DNA from: Truepera sp. bin119
GTDB lineage: Bacteria > Deinococcota > Deinococci > Deinococcales > Trueperaceae
DNA: 64,000 nucleotides
Assembly (NCBI GenBank): GCA_002239005.1
Contig: MPNL01000001.1
Coordinates: 124,001 to 188,000, forward strand
Direction: 5' to 3'
Part shown: piece after piece, positions 28,251 through 36,770 of the stretch
Layout: each line of letters opens with the position of its first letter
How positions within the stretch are numbered: the first letter of the stretch is position 1
Made by a program: the position numbers and the translations under genes
The notes under the pieces: generated by a model
Seen by the model: the letters and a program-made list of their open reading frames with translations, nothing else
The model's database searches: none
What the model was told of the DNA's origin: nothing

Positions 28251-29990
28251 GTGAGCCGATCATTTGTCACGCACGGGCGGGTCCTCCTTGCGGTGCTTGC
28301 AGCGTTGCTGCTCCTCTCTGCGTGGGCGGTGCCCGCCTTCGCACAGACGCCGTGTGACGCCACCGGGGAGCCGCTAGACGCGATCCAGACGCGCCGCCAG
28401 CTCAAGCGCCTCGTGCAGTGCGCCGTCGCCTATGTAGCAGCGGTGGGCTGGACCCAAGCGACCGTGGACTTTCAGAGCAGCAGCGTCTGGCTGGACGGCT
28501 CGACGTACCTGTTCGCCGGCGACATCAGCGGCACGTCGATCCGCTTCGTCACTGGCTCCGACCTCGCGCCGGGCGCAGATCTTTCGGACCGGCGGGGCTC
28601 GAACGGTCATTATTACATCCTGGACATCGCGCGCGTGGCCCGCGAATATGGCTCGGGATACGTGTACTACGGCAACCGTAACTCCGGCGTTGAGGAGCCC
28701 CATCTGGCGTATGTCACGACACTCGACGTGCATGGCGAGCAGCTCTACTTCGGCGCTGGCACCTATCCTCTGGACGCCCCGGGCGCGTGCCCGGCGGACC
28801 GGATACGGGCGGCGCTGGTGGCCACCGAGCGCGACGTGGAGCAGTTCGTGAACTGTGCGGCCGAACATCTGAGGCGGCAGGGCCTTGCCGCGCTGGCCGC
28901 GTTCGAGACCGAGTCGCGCTGGATCTCCGGGACCACCTATCTATTTCTTGTCGACCTGGAGACGCTGGTGACGGTCTCCAACGCCGGGGACCCGGGTCTG
29001 CGCGGCACATACCGCGGCGACACGGTCCACGTACGGGAGATGCAGCGAATCCTGAAAGACTACGGCGAAGGGTACGTGTACTACATGCGCAGAAACCCGG
29101 TCTCGGGTGCGGTCGAACCCAAGGCGTCATTCGTCCGGCGGGTGTCACTCGACGGCCGCGACTACATCCTCGGCGCCGGCCTGTACGTCGCTCCACGGTC
29201 GACGCTGGTCCCCGCCGATGCTCCCGTGTCGACCGACGAGTCGGTAGAACGGGGTGGATACCGGTTCGATGACGAGCTCGCGGAGATCACCGTAGAAGGT
29301 TCCATGCTGGTATACACGGGGACCATCAACGCACGGTCATACGAACTCTTTCTGAACGTGGTAGCCGGCAAGGAAGACGAGATCACGACGTTTCGTATCG
29401 ATTCCGGCGGCGGCGACACGGAGTATGGGCGCAAGCTGGGGGGCTGGATACTCGACAGAGGCCTGGACGTGGTAGTGCAGAATCTGTGCTTTTCGTCTTG
29501 TGCAAACTATGTGTTCACGGCCGGAAGAAACAAGACTATACTCGCCGATTCGATCGTCGGGTGGCATGGATCCGAACAACAGGACGCGATCGTAACGCGC
29601 GCTCTGGGCTTGTCCATGAATGAGCACTTTGGGCAGATGTACAACGAAAGCGCGGCGAGTTGGGGAGAAGCCCCTTCCGATGTCGGTCGCAAGGAGTTCA
29701 TCAACTACATGCTGGCGCGTGTCGAGAGGGGCGTGAAGGAAGAACGGGAGTTCCTGGACCGGATCGGAGTGAGCTCGGATGCATTGCTCTACGGCCTGCT
29801 GCCTGCCCGATTTGACGCCTACTACCTTCGTGAGGACCCCGCGTTTGCCGATGCCGTCGGGTGGACGTTCTCTATCGAGGATATGGCGGCGTTCGGTATC
29901 GGGAATGTTACTTATGAGGGAGATGGCGAGTATCCGAGCGATAGGGCGCAGCAGATGTATGGCGTAGTCGTGTTCACCGCGTCGAATTGA
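28251..29990 (+). CDS. Secreted tandem-Cache protein with a C-terminal ClpP-like serine protease domain
   Basis: A 579-residue exported protein of unusual layout. Signal peptide residues 1-32 (VLLAVLAALLLLSAWAV, ending AFAQ). Two Cache-like sensor modules follow, at about 45-175 and 183-315; each has a YLF strand, a YGxGYVYY motif (133-140 and 271-278) and GAGxY at the end. Residues about 345-470 resemble periplasmic ClpP-like proteins: DSGGGDTEYGRKL (384-396), LCFSSCANYVFTAG (412-425, probable nucleophile S416) and GWHG (His439), a Ser-His spacing close to ClpP. The third triad residue is unclear. Start GTG 28251 follows a TATAAT by 6 nt; an earlier in-frame ATG 28227 lies inside the promoter. 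It may sense a small ligand outside the membrane and cleave something in response; that is inference. Confidence 0.75.
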   Translation: MSRSFVTHGRVLLAVLAALLLLSAWAVPAFAQTPCDATGEPLDAIQTRRQLKRLVQCAVAYVAAVGWTQATVDFQSSSVWLDGSTYLFAGDISGTSIRFVTGSDLAPGADLSDRRGSNGHYYILDIARVAREYGSGYVYYGNRNSGVEEPHLAYVTTLDVHGEQLYFGAGTYPLDAPGACPADRIRAALVATERDVEQFVNCAAEHLRRQGLAALAAFETESRWISGTTYLFLVDLETLVTVSNAGDPGLRGTYRGDTVHVREMQRILKDYGEGYVYYMRRNPVSGAVEPKASFVRRVSLDGRDYILGAGLYVAPRSTLVPADAPVSTDESVERGGYRFDDELAEITVEGSMLVYTGTINARSYELFLNVVAGKEDEITTFRIDSGGGDTEYGRKLGGWILDRGLDVVVQNLCFSSCANYVFTAGRNKTILADSIVGWHGSEQQDAIVTRALGLSMNEHFGQMYNESAASWGEAPSDVGRKEFINYMLARVERGVKEEREFLDRIGVSSDALLYGLLPARFDAYYLREDPAFADAVGWTFSIEDMAAFGIGNVTYEGDGEYPSDRAQQMYGVVVFTASN

Positions 29991-30119
29991 CGTCGCGCGA
30001 GCGGTGCGACTGTCACGGCGGCGCTGATACTCACCCGATTATCGACCGAGAGTCGAGGCTCGTAGCTACGCATGCGGGGCGACGGCGTTCAGCGCCGTCA
30101 CTTCGGGGCGTCACTCGTG

Positions 30120-30492
30120 TCACTTGTATGGATCGGCCGCGTCGCGCAGACCGTCGCCGACGAAGTTGAACGCCAGCACCGCGACCACCACGAACAGGGC
30201 GGGGATGATCAGCCACGGGAACGCGGCCACGCTGCGGATCTTCTGCGCACCCTGGAGCGGCACCCCCCAGCTCACCGCCAGCGACCGCAACCCGAGGCCC
30301 AGGAAGCTGAGGGCGGTCTCGGCCAGGATCATGCCGGGGATGTCGAGACTGACGTTCACGATCAGGTAGCCAGCGAAGTTGGGCAGCAGGTGGCGGCCGA
30401 TGATGCCGGACTCCTTCATGCCGGCCACCCGCGCCGCCATCGCGTAGTCGAGGGCGCGCAACTCCAGCAACTTGCCGCGCACCACGCGCCGT
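30120..30492 (-). pseudogene. C-terminal fragment of a peptide ABC permease (DppC type)
   Basis: About 120 residues of a DppC-type permease remain: VVRGKLLELRALDYAMAARV, AGMKESGIIGRHLLPNF (the EAA-like loop), LAETALSFLGLGL, WGVPLQGA and the terminal FNFVGDGLRDAADPYK. The join to unrelated DNA is at about 30492, just before the conserved RVVRG. Base composition looks more GC-extreme than the flanking operon. No partner genes are adjacent. It is probably a transferred or deleted remnant. Confidence 0.8.
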
Positions 30493-30938
30493 GGCGCCGC
30501 TGGCGAACGGCACCGGCAATCCACCGGCACCGGTCGCCAAGCGCTGCGCGCGTATCGCGTCTACGGCGACCTGCGAGCGGCAAGCCGAGGCACCGGCCCG
30601 CTGACCCGCCGCTTGGCACGCCGCGCGGTGTTCCGGTCGCTCGGGCGATTGTGAGCACCGAACCCGTGCAACTTGACTTGTTCGACCTCCCGTAGGGGTC
30701 AAAGGAATCCGACACCCTAAGCTTCCACTCTGAAATCCGCTGGACCACCGGGGGCTACGGATACACCTGCAGCAAGAACTCCCCCTGCATCTTCTCCCTG
30801 TCACCCGCCTCGGGCGGGGCCGTCACCCAAGCTCCGGGAATTTCGCCCGGATAGTGTCCTTGGTGTGTATTCCAGAGGCTCTCATTAAGATTCAGGTGCC
30901 CGCTCACAGGGGTAGTGGTTTACTACATCATCACCCTC
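30493..30938. other. Region with unidentified plus-strand fragments
   Basis: A plus-strand frame ending at 30654 reads ALRAYRVYGDLRAASRGTG and ends in a basic tail; its stop overlaps GTG 30651 of a 14-codon frame, MSTEPVQLDLFDLP (30651-30695). QLDLF matches the beta-clamp-binding consensus QLxLF, though so short a match may be chance. On the minus strand near 30770-30860 a frame reads GAWVTAPPEAGDREKMQGEF and ends VYP, perhaps the C-terminus of a lost enzyme. None is a supportable gene. Confidence 0.3.
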
Positions 30939-32420
30939 TCACACCCTCGTGTTCCAGAATGCCTGTGTGTAGCACCCGACCTCGTCCGCTCCCAGACGCT
31001 CTAGAGCGAGCGTTGCCTCCTCGTGAGCGAGCGAGACGATCTCCGCGGGATCGATTCGGGTCGGGCGACCGTCGCGCAGCAACACCCGACCGTCGACAAT
31101 CACAGTATCGACATCCTGTCCCGTGGCGTAGTGGACCAACAACCTCGGGGTGAAGGCACCGGAGACCAAGTGCGGCCGGTCGAGATCCACGGCGATTAGG
31201 TCGGCCCGCTTGCCGACCTCGAGTGAGCCGATCCGGTCGCCTAGGCCGAGGGCGCGAGCGGCCTCTACGGTGATCATCCGGAGCGCAACACCGGGTGGCA
31301 AAATCCGCTCATTGCCCCGAACGAGCCACTGGTTCCAGAGGGCCCGCGGCAGCTCCCGCCACAGATCGAGAGAGGTATAGGGCGCTGCCCCGTCCGAACT
31401 GATGGTGACGGTGGCCCCCGCCTCGATCAATTCCGGTATCGGTGCCAGGCCGTACCAGAGGTTCTCATGAGTGTAGGCCACGGTCGCCACCGCGCAACCC
31501 GCTGCGCCCAGCGTAGTCACTTCGGGCTCCAGGAGGCCATTTGCGTGAGCGATGACCACGTCTGGGCCCAAGAGCTCTGAGACCACCCCAGCACCGAAGT
31601 GCTTGAGGGCGAACGAGACCGAACCGCGGAACATGTGCGTGTGAAGCTGGATCCCGTAGTGGTCAGCATGTTCGCGCAACTCCTCAGCCCGCGCGAGCAT
31701 GTCCGGGGCATCCTCAGCGGTCGGTAGCCGCTGGGGGTGCCGACGGTGCTCCACGTGGCGGCCGAACAGGTAGGGCGGCGCCAGCGCAACCCCCACCAAG
31801 CCCCCGGCAGCGCCGTGCCAATTGCGGACGGTCTCCAGGCTGCTCTGGAGCGCGTCGCGGTAGCTGAAGTTGCGCCGGACCCAGTGACCACCCTCGAGGA
31901 AGCTGCCACTCCACGGCTCCTCGAGGTGGGAGAACAGGGGATCGGGCGGACCCACCCCGAGCACCACTCTGACGCCGGTCTCGGCGTAGGCGCGAGCCCC
32001 TTGTTCGGCAAACACCGGGCTGTCGCAGCGGGCCGGCGTCGCGCCCACAACGGATACACCGGTGGTAACGCCGCAGCGGAGCCTCTCAGTCGCTGCCAGC
32101 AGCGCCTCGGCGTACCACCAACGCTCGCTGGTGGCGTGCCAGTACAGCTCGCCGGCCGGCCAGCCGTGGTCGGGGTGGAACAGGCCGCGTATCATCCCGT
32201 GCCCCGCGTGAGCGTAGGTGTCGACGAGACCGGGCATCAGCACCCGTCTCCCACCGCAGAGGGTCTCAGCAGGTCGGTAACGACCCTCGAGCTCCACGCG
32301 AGGCCCGACAGCCACGATCTCCCCAGCTCGCACCGCTACGCCACCATCCTCAAGCACCCGATCTTGGGCGTCCATAGTGAGGACGAAACTACCTAGAACC
32401 AGGAGGTCGACCTCTTCCAC
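30939..32420 (-). CDS. Amidohydrolase of the TrzA/SsnA (cytosine-deaminase-like) family
   Basis: Metal-dependent hydrolase/deaminase of 493 residues, acting in the cytoplasm on an amide, amidine or halogenated ring. It has the N-terminal strand LLVLGSFVLTMD, then MPGLVDTYAHAGHGMIRG, QLHTHMFRG, VIAHANGL, ISSDGAAP and the C-terminal GSLEVGKRADLIAVDLD. The usual first metal motif HxH is YAH here, so the first His is replaced. Start is GTG 32420. It is the last gene of the large minus-strand catabolic operon, after an SDR gene. Confidence 0.9.
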   Translation of the reverse strand: MEEVDLLVLGSFVLTMDAQDRVLEDGGVAVRAGEIVAVGPRVELEGRYRPAETLCGGRRVLMPGLVDTYAHAGHGMIRGLFHPDHGWPAGELYWHATSERWWYAEALLAATERLRCGVTTGVSVVGATPARCDSPVFAEQGARAYAETGVRVVLGVGPPDPLFSHLEEPWSGSFLEGGHWVRRNFSYRDALQSSLETVRNWHGAAGGLVGVALAPPYLFGRHVEHRRHPQRLPTAEDAPDMLARAEELREHADHYGIQLHTHMFRGSVSFALKHFGAGVVSELLGPDVVIAHANGLLEPEVTTLGAAGCAVATVAYTHENLWYGLAPIPELIEAGATVTISSDGAAPYTSLDLWRELPRALWNQWLVRGNERILPPGVALRMITVEAARALGLGDRIGSLEVGKRADLIAVDLDRPHLVSGAFTPRLLVHYATGQDVDTVIVDGRVLLRDGRPTRIDPAEIVSLAHEEATLALERLGADEVGCYTQAFWNTRV

Positions 32421-32448
32421 ACTCTTGTCTGGAGTCAGAAGCGGTTCC

Positions 32449-33234
32449 TTACAGGCTGCGGACAGCCCCGCCGTCGACTAAGACTGTGCTGCCACTTATG
32501 TATAGCGCCGCCTCTGAGCAGAGGAAGGCTGCCACCCTGCCAAACTCCTCGGGCTGGCCGAGGCGGCCCATAGGGATCGCCTGGAGTGCCTGTTCACGGA
32601 CCGCCTCGAAGCTGCTGCCGCGGCGCTCGGCCAGAGCTCGGTCCAGTTGGTTCACCCGCTCCGTCTCGATCCGCCCGGGTGCGAGGCAGTTGACCTGGAT
32701 GTTGTCGCCAGCCAGTTCGATCGACAGAGATTTGCAGAGCCCCTGAACCGCGGGCCGGAACACATTGGAGAGCAGCAAGTTTGGCAGCGGACGCTTGACG
32801 CTCGAACTGGCGATCGCCAGGATGCGACCACCACCCGCTGCCCGAAGGTGGGGGAGTGCGTAGCGGACGCTACGCACCACGCTCTGAAGAGTCAGCGCGT
32901 AGGCGCTGTCCCAAGCCTCTTCGTCCAGCGATTCAAAACTGCCTGGGGAGGGCCCGCCGGCGTTGCAGACCAAGATGTCGAGCCCCCCTAGATCCGCAGC
33001 GACCGCCTCGAACAGCGATTGCAGGTCTGCGTCGCTGCTCACATCCGCCCGGAAGGCCCGCGCCCGGCCACCCCCCCTGCTCAGGCGGGTGGCTGCCGCC
33101 TCGGCTCGGCCGAGGTCGCGGCTGCACAGGGCTACCTCGGCCCCTTCTGCAGCCAGCGCCTCGGCGGTAGCAAAGCCAAGTCCCCCACTGGCGGCCGTCA
33201 CCAGCACCCGCTTGCCGTCTAAGCCGAGATTCAT
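32449..33234 (-). CDS. Short-chain dehydrogenase/reductase
   Basis: Classical SDR, 261 residues, with VTAASGGLGFATAEALA, VCNAGG, ILAIASSSVKRPLP, and PEEFGRVAAFLCSEAALYIS near the end. The usual active-site Tyr of YxxxK is replaced: the equivalent region reads LPNLLLSNVFRPAVQGLCKS, with no Tyr or Lys in the normal spacing. It may therefore lack normal dehydrogenase activity or use another residue. ATG 33234 overlaps the upstream gene stop by four bases. Confidence 0.88.
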   Translation of the reverse strand: MNLGLDGKRVLVTAASGGLGFATAEALAAEGAEVALCSRDLGRAEAAATRLSRGGGRARAFRADVSSDADLQSLFEAVAADLGGLDILVCNAGGPSPGSFESLDEEAWDSAYALTLQSVVRSVRYALPHLRAAGGGRILAIASSSVKRPLPNLLLSNVFRPAVQGLCKSLSIELAGDNIQVNCLAPGRIETERVNQLDRALAERRGSSFEAVREQALQAIPMGRLGQPEEFGRVAAFLCSEAALYISGSTVLVDGGAVRSL

Positions 33235-34142
33235 GCCGAGACCCTGTCAAACCCGCAGACATCGAGGGCCGCGCGTAACTCGCTGCGGAGTCGATCATCG
33301 ATCTGCGGGCCGGGGTGGCGCACGTAGGCCGAGGCGATGGCGCCGCGCCGACGGTAGACCTCCTTGCGCAGCGCCAAGCCGACCCCAGGCTGGAACTCGT
33401 AGCGCAGGATCGGGCAGGCGCGGTAGAAGATGCGGGCCGCCTCTTCGTGATCACCGCCCATGAAGGCGCGCTGAATAGCCACCAGGACCTCCGGGTAGGA
33501 GAAGCCCGTCATCATGCCATCCGAGCCGCGCAGAAGCTCCTCAAGATAGTGGATGCCACCCAGGCCCCCGACGATCCCTATGTCGCTCCCTAGATCCCGG
33601 AGGGCACTCACCTTGGGGCCGGTCGGCGGCTCCTCGAGCTTGATGACCTCGACATGCTCAAGCTCTCGGTGAAGCCGTACGACCAACTCGGGGCTGAGCC
33701 GCACGCCGGTCGTCGCCGGATAGTCATGGAGGATGATGGGGGCGTTGACCGCCTCGTCGAGGCGGCGGTAGGACTCGAAGATGACGGTGTCGCTCTGGAT
33801 CGAAGGGGGCGCCACCAGTAGTCCGGCGGCGCCAAGGTCTAAGGCGGCTCGGCTCCGCACGATGGTCAGGTCGGTGCCGCCGGAACTGGTCCCCACGAAG
33901 ACGGGGATCCGGCCCGAGGTCGCCTCGACGGTGGTACGGATCACGGCCACCTGCTCCTCGTCGGATAGCTTGGGCGCCTCGCCCATAACGCCCAGGACCA
34001 CTACCCCGTCCACCTCGAGATCGATCAAGAAACGGGTGAGTCGGTCGAGGCTGGCGGTGTCGAGGCGGCCATCTTCCGCAAACGGTGTCGGCATGATCGT
34101 GAAAACCCCTCTGAACCAACCCGATTCAAATCCCTCTAGCAT
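33231..34142 (-). CDS. Dihydrodipicolinate synthase/N-acetylneuraminate lyase family aldolase
   Basis: Class I (Schiff-base) aldolase/lyase of 303 residues. Motifs: FTIMPTPFAEDGRLD, VLGVMGEAPKLSDEEQ, LHDYPATTGV (catalytic Tyr) and VEVIKLEEPPTGPK (Schiff-base Lys). It is not necessarily the lysine-pathway enzyme: position in a catabolic operon with amidohydrolases suggests cleavage or dehydration of a keto-acid intermediate. It overlaps the SDR gene by four bases and follows the dihydropyrimidinase-like gene. Confidence 0.92.
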   Translation of the reverse strand: MLEGFESGWFRGVFTIMPTPFAEDGRLDTASLDRLTRFLIDLEVDGVVVLGVMGEAPKLSDEEQVAVIRTTVEATSGRIPVFVGTSSGGTDLTIVRSRAALDLGAAGLLVAPPSIQSDTVIFESYRRLDEAVNAPIILHDYPATTGVRLSPELVVRLHRELEHVEVIKLEEPPTGPKVSALRDLGSDIGIVGGLGGIHYLEELLRGSDGMMTGFSYPEVLVAIQRAFMGGDHEEAARIFYRACPILRYEFQPGVGLALRKEVYRRRGAIASAYVRHPGPQIDDRLRSELRAALDVCGFDRVSA

Positions 34143-34171
34143 GCTAAGAAACCTCCCACTGGATCTGGCTA

Positions 34172-35596
34172 CTATGTCGTCGGCATCTGCTGCCCACCCG
34201 CCACAGACCCACCTCCGGGACAGATGAATCGCCCCTGGCCCGGCTCGCCGGTAATCTTACCGTCGAAGATGGTCCGGCCGGCGAGCAGGGTCCGGAGGAC
34301 CTTCCCCCTAAAGGCCATCCCATCATAGAGGCGGTCGCAGCATCGGGCCTGGGTGTAGAGATCCTCTTGGCGGATGACGGTCTCCGCCTCGAGGTCGGCG
34401 ACGACGAGGTCGGCGTCCGCGCCGACCTCGATGACCCCCTTGCGTGGGTAGAGGCCGAAGCGCCTGGCACCGTTGGTGCTCATCAACTCGACAGCCTTCT
34501 CCAAGCCGAGACGGCCCGTCGCCACCGCGTGGAGCATCCCCGGCACCAACTCCTCGACGCCGGGCGCGCCCGGCGGGGCGGCCCAGATATCGGTCCTGGC
34601 CTCCTCCTTCTCTGCCACCGTAAATGGTGAGTGGTCGGTGGTGACCACCAGCAGGGTCCCATCCCGCAACCCCTCCCACAGGGCCTCCCGGTCGTCGGGG
34701 GTACGCAGGGGCGGATTGATCTTGGCGTACGATCCGTGCTCTGAGAGGGCTTCCTCGGTGAATAGCAGGTACTGCGGGCAGGTCTCGGCCGTCACATCCA
34801 TCCCCTGGGACCGAAACATCCGCACCGTGTCGAGGGCCATCCGGGAGGTCACGTGGGCGATGTGGAGCGGCCCGCCTACGGCCCGGTTGAGGGTGAGCAG
34901 CTTGGCGATCGCGAGCGCCTCGACCAGCGGCGGCCGGGACTCTCCGTGGGTCTCGGGATCGTTGCGCCCGGTCTTAAGGAGCCTCGCTGTGAAGTGCTTG
35001 AGAAGCGGGTTGCTCTCGGCATGCACCGAGGTGACCAGTCCCGTCGCAGCGACCAGTCGGAGGGCCTCGAGGAGGGGGCCCTCGTCGGGCAGGCACAGGC
35101 CGCCAAACTCGTCGTCGCGCCCCTTCGGCGCCTCGGTCATAAAGATCTTAAAGCCGATGGCTCCCTCCTCAACCATACCGGCGACGTGGTCTGGATTCAG
35201 GGTTCCGGGCGCACCGTAGAGCGCAAAGTCGACATAGGCCTCTCGGGCGAACAGCTCTCGGCGGCTCCGGAACACCTCGGGAGTAGCACAGCAGGGCTTC
35301 GAAATCGGCATCTCGAACAGGGTAGTAACCCCGCCCGCAGCGGCGGCACGCGTCTCCGAGGCGACCGTGCCGCGCTCGGGGTAGGCCGGGGCGCGGACAT
35401 GGAAGTGAATATCGACGGCGCCGGGGAGCACATGCTTCCCAGTCGCACCTATCACCTCATCTGCGGTAGCCCCGGCACCCGGCTCAAGCAGCGCCGCAAT
35501 ACGACCGCCCTTTATAGCAACGTCTACCTCCCTTACTCCACCGGAGGTCACGACCGCTCCCCCCTCGATCAGGCTGTCATACACTGCGTCGCTCAC
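34172..35596 (-). CDS. Dihydropyrimidinase/allantoinase-like cyclic amidohydrolase
   Basis: Opens a cyclic amide ring (hydantoin, dihydropyrimidine, allantoin or dihydroorotate type). The 474-residue protein has HVLPGAVDIHFHVRAP (HxH), GAIGFKIFMTEAPKG (carboxylated Lys), SVHAESN, LHIAHVTSR, and TTDHSPFTVAEKE (metal Asp): a full binuclear site. The SVHAES and CPQYLLFTEE segments look closest to allantoinase (AllB) and hydantoinase. Start GTG 35596. It lies 10 nt after the aspartoacylase-like gene. Confidence 0.93.
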   Translation of the reverse strand: MSDAVYDSLIEGGAVVTSGGVREVDVAIKGGRIAALLEPGAGATADEVIGATGKHVLPGAVDIHFHVRAPAYPERGTVASETRAAAAGGVTTLFEMPISKPCCATPEVFRSRRELFAREAYVDFALYGAPGTLNPDHVAGMVEEGAIGFKIFMTEAPKGRDDEFGGLCLPDEGPLLEALRLVAATGLVTSVHAESNPLLKHFTARLLKTGRNDPETHGESRPPLVEALAIAKLLTLNRAVGGPLHIAHVTSRMALDTVRMFRSQGMDVTAETCPQYLLFTEEALSEHGSYAKINPPLRTPDDREALWEGLRDGTLLVVTTDHSPFTVAEKEEARTDIWAAPPGAPGVEELVPGMLHAVATGRLGLEKAVELMSTNGARRFGLYPRKGVIEVGADADLVVADLEAETVIRQEDLYTQARCCDRLYDGMAFRGKVLRTLLAGRTIFDGKITGEPGQGRFICPGGGSVAGGQQMPTT

Positions 35597-35606
35597 ACCT
35601 GTCCCC

Positions 35607-36730
35607 TCAGCGACCGGGGATCAGATTGTCGACGGTCTGCTCGACCACCCCGAAGAAGCAGCACCAGTGCCCTTCGAGAAGCGAGGCCCGCGCGCGAAGC
35701 CCGAATACCACACCCTCCTGAGGCGCCCTCACCTCACCGACCACATCGCCATAGAGGTTGTAGATCTGCCCGAGGAGGGTCCCTTCAGCAATCGACGTCT
35801 CAAACTCCAACTCGGGATTGCCCACGAACATCCCGCTAGCGGGGGCGAGCAGTGCGATCTGGTGGCCCTGGCGCCAACTGTCGGCGTACTCAGCCTCACC
35901 ACCGATCATGCCGTAGTGCCGCATCACGTTGAGGTAGCTGTCAGCGAGATCGCTGGCGACAGCGTGGAAATCGCTGGTCAGCAGCCGGCAGTTACCGCCC
36001 AACTCCACAGTGATACCCCCCTTACCGAGGCTGCCAACCATCGAACTCGGGTTACCGCTGCCGGTCCCGCCACGGAACACCACGGTCCACCGCGGCCCAG
36101 CCCCCGGCACTCCCCCCCCACCCCCCCAGTCACCCCCCCCTCCCCGGGCCTCCCCACCATCGACCCGGGGTTACCCCCGCCGGCCCCGCCACGGAACACC
36201 AGGGTCCACCGAGGGCCCATGGCAGCGGCCAGCTCCCAGCTGGCGGGGTTGTCGGCGGAGAAGATCATGTGTGCCAGGTAGGAGTGCTCTCCGCCCGAGT
36301 GGATCGCGATCTGCAGATCGCACCGATCCTTCATCGCCTGCCAGTGTGCGAAGGCGATCCGCTCCGTCGGGTAGCCGTCGGGACGACCCGGGTAGAGCCG
36401 GTTCATATCGTAAGAAAAGGTGTCGAGGGGGTCACCCCGGGTCCCGGCCGCAAAGGCACCGACATTCAGGACCGGCACCGCAACGACCGTTCCCCTTAAC
36501 TCCGCCGGGTCGAGCTGTTGGGTGGCGAGGAAGATCGAGAAGGGGCCTTCGGGCTCATCGCCGTGGGTTGCACCGTTTAGCCACAGGATGGGGCCGTCCC
36601 GCGCCCCCCGGAAGACGGTGACGGGGATGGCCCGCTCGTTGCCGCAGATGTCCCGTCCGACGGGGATGCCACCCCGTTTGACCTCACCGGGAAGGACCGA
36701 AATGTTGCCGATGGTCAGGGGTTCAGACAT
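35607..36730 (-). pseudogene. Succinylglutamate desuccinylase/aspartoacylase-like gene split by a near-duplication
   Basis: Zinc deacylase of the M14-like AstE/AspA family. The N-terminal part (from ATG 36730, site GAGGAGA) shows LWLNGATHGDEPEG and LQIAIHSGGEHSYLAHM, the zinc His/Glu/His set. The C-terminal part (from about 36100) shows GKGGITVELGGNCR and a beta-rich tail. The two parts are in different frames only because a 119-bp imperfect copy lies between them (36005-36100 against 36124-36219). Removing 119 bp restores one 334-residue reading frame. The intervening DNA is heavily G-biased on the coding strand, so an assembly artefact is likely and the true gene is probably intact. Confidence 0.8.
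36005..36219. repeat. Imperfect 119-bp-offset tandem duplication with extreme C/G bias
   Basis: 36005-36100 recurs at 36124-36219, for example CCACGGAACACCA at 36070 and 36189. The left half of the second copy is a version of the first with many bases turned to C. The DNA just right of the first copy (36101-36123) is likewise a C-converted version of the DNA right of the second copy. Such one-way conversion to G on the coding strand is what low-quality read ends produce in two-colour sequencing. Confidence 0.7.
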
Positions 36731-36770
36731 GACACTCTCCTCACAGGGGCCGCGCGGGAACGGTGCGCGG

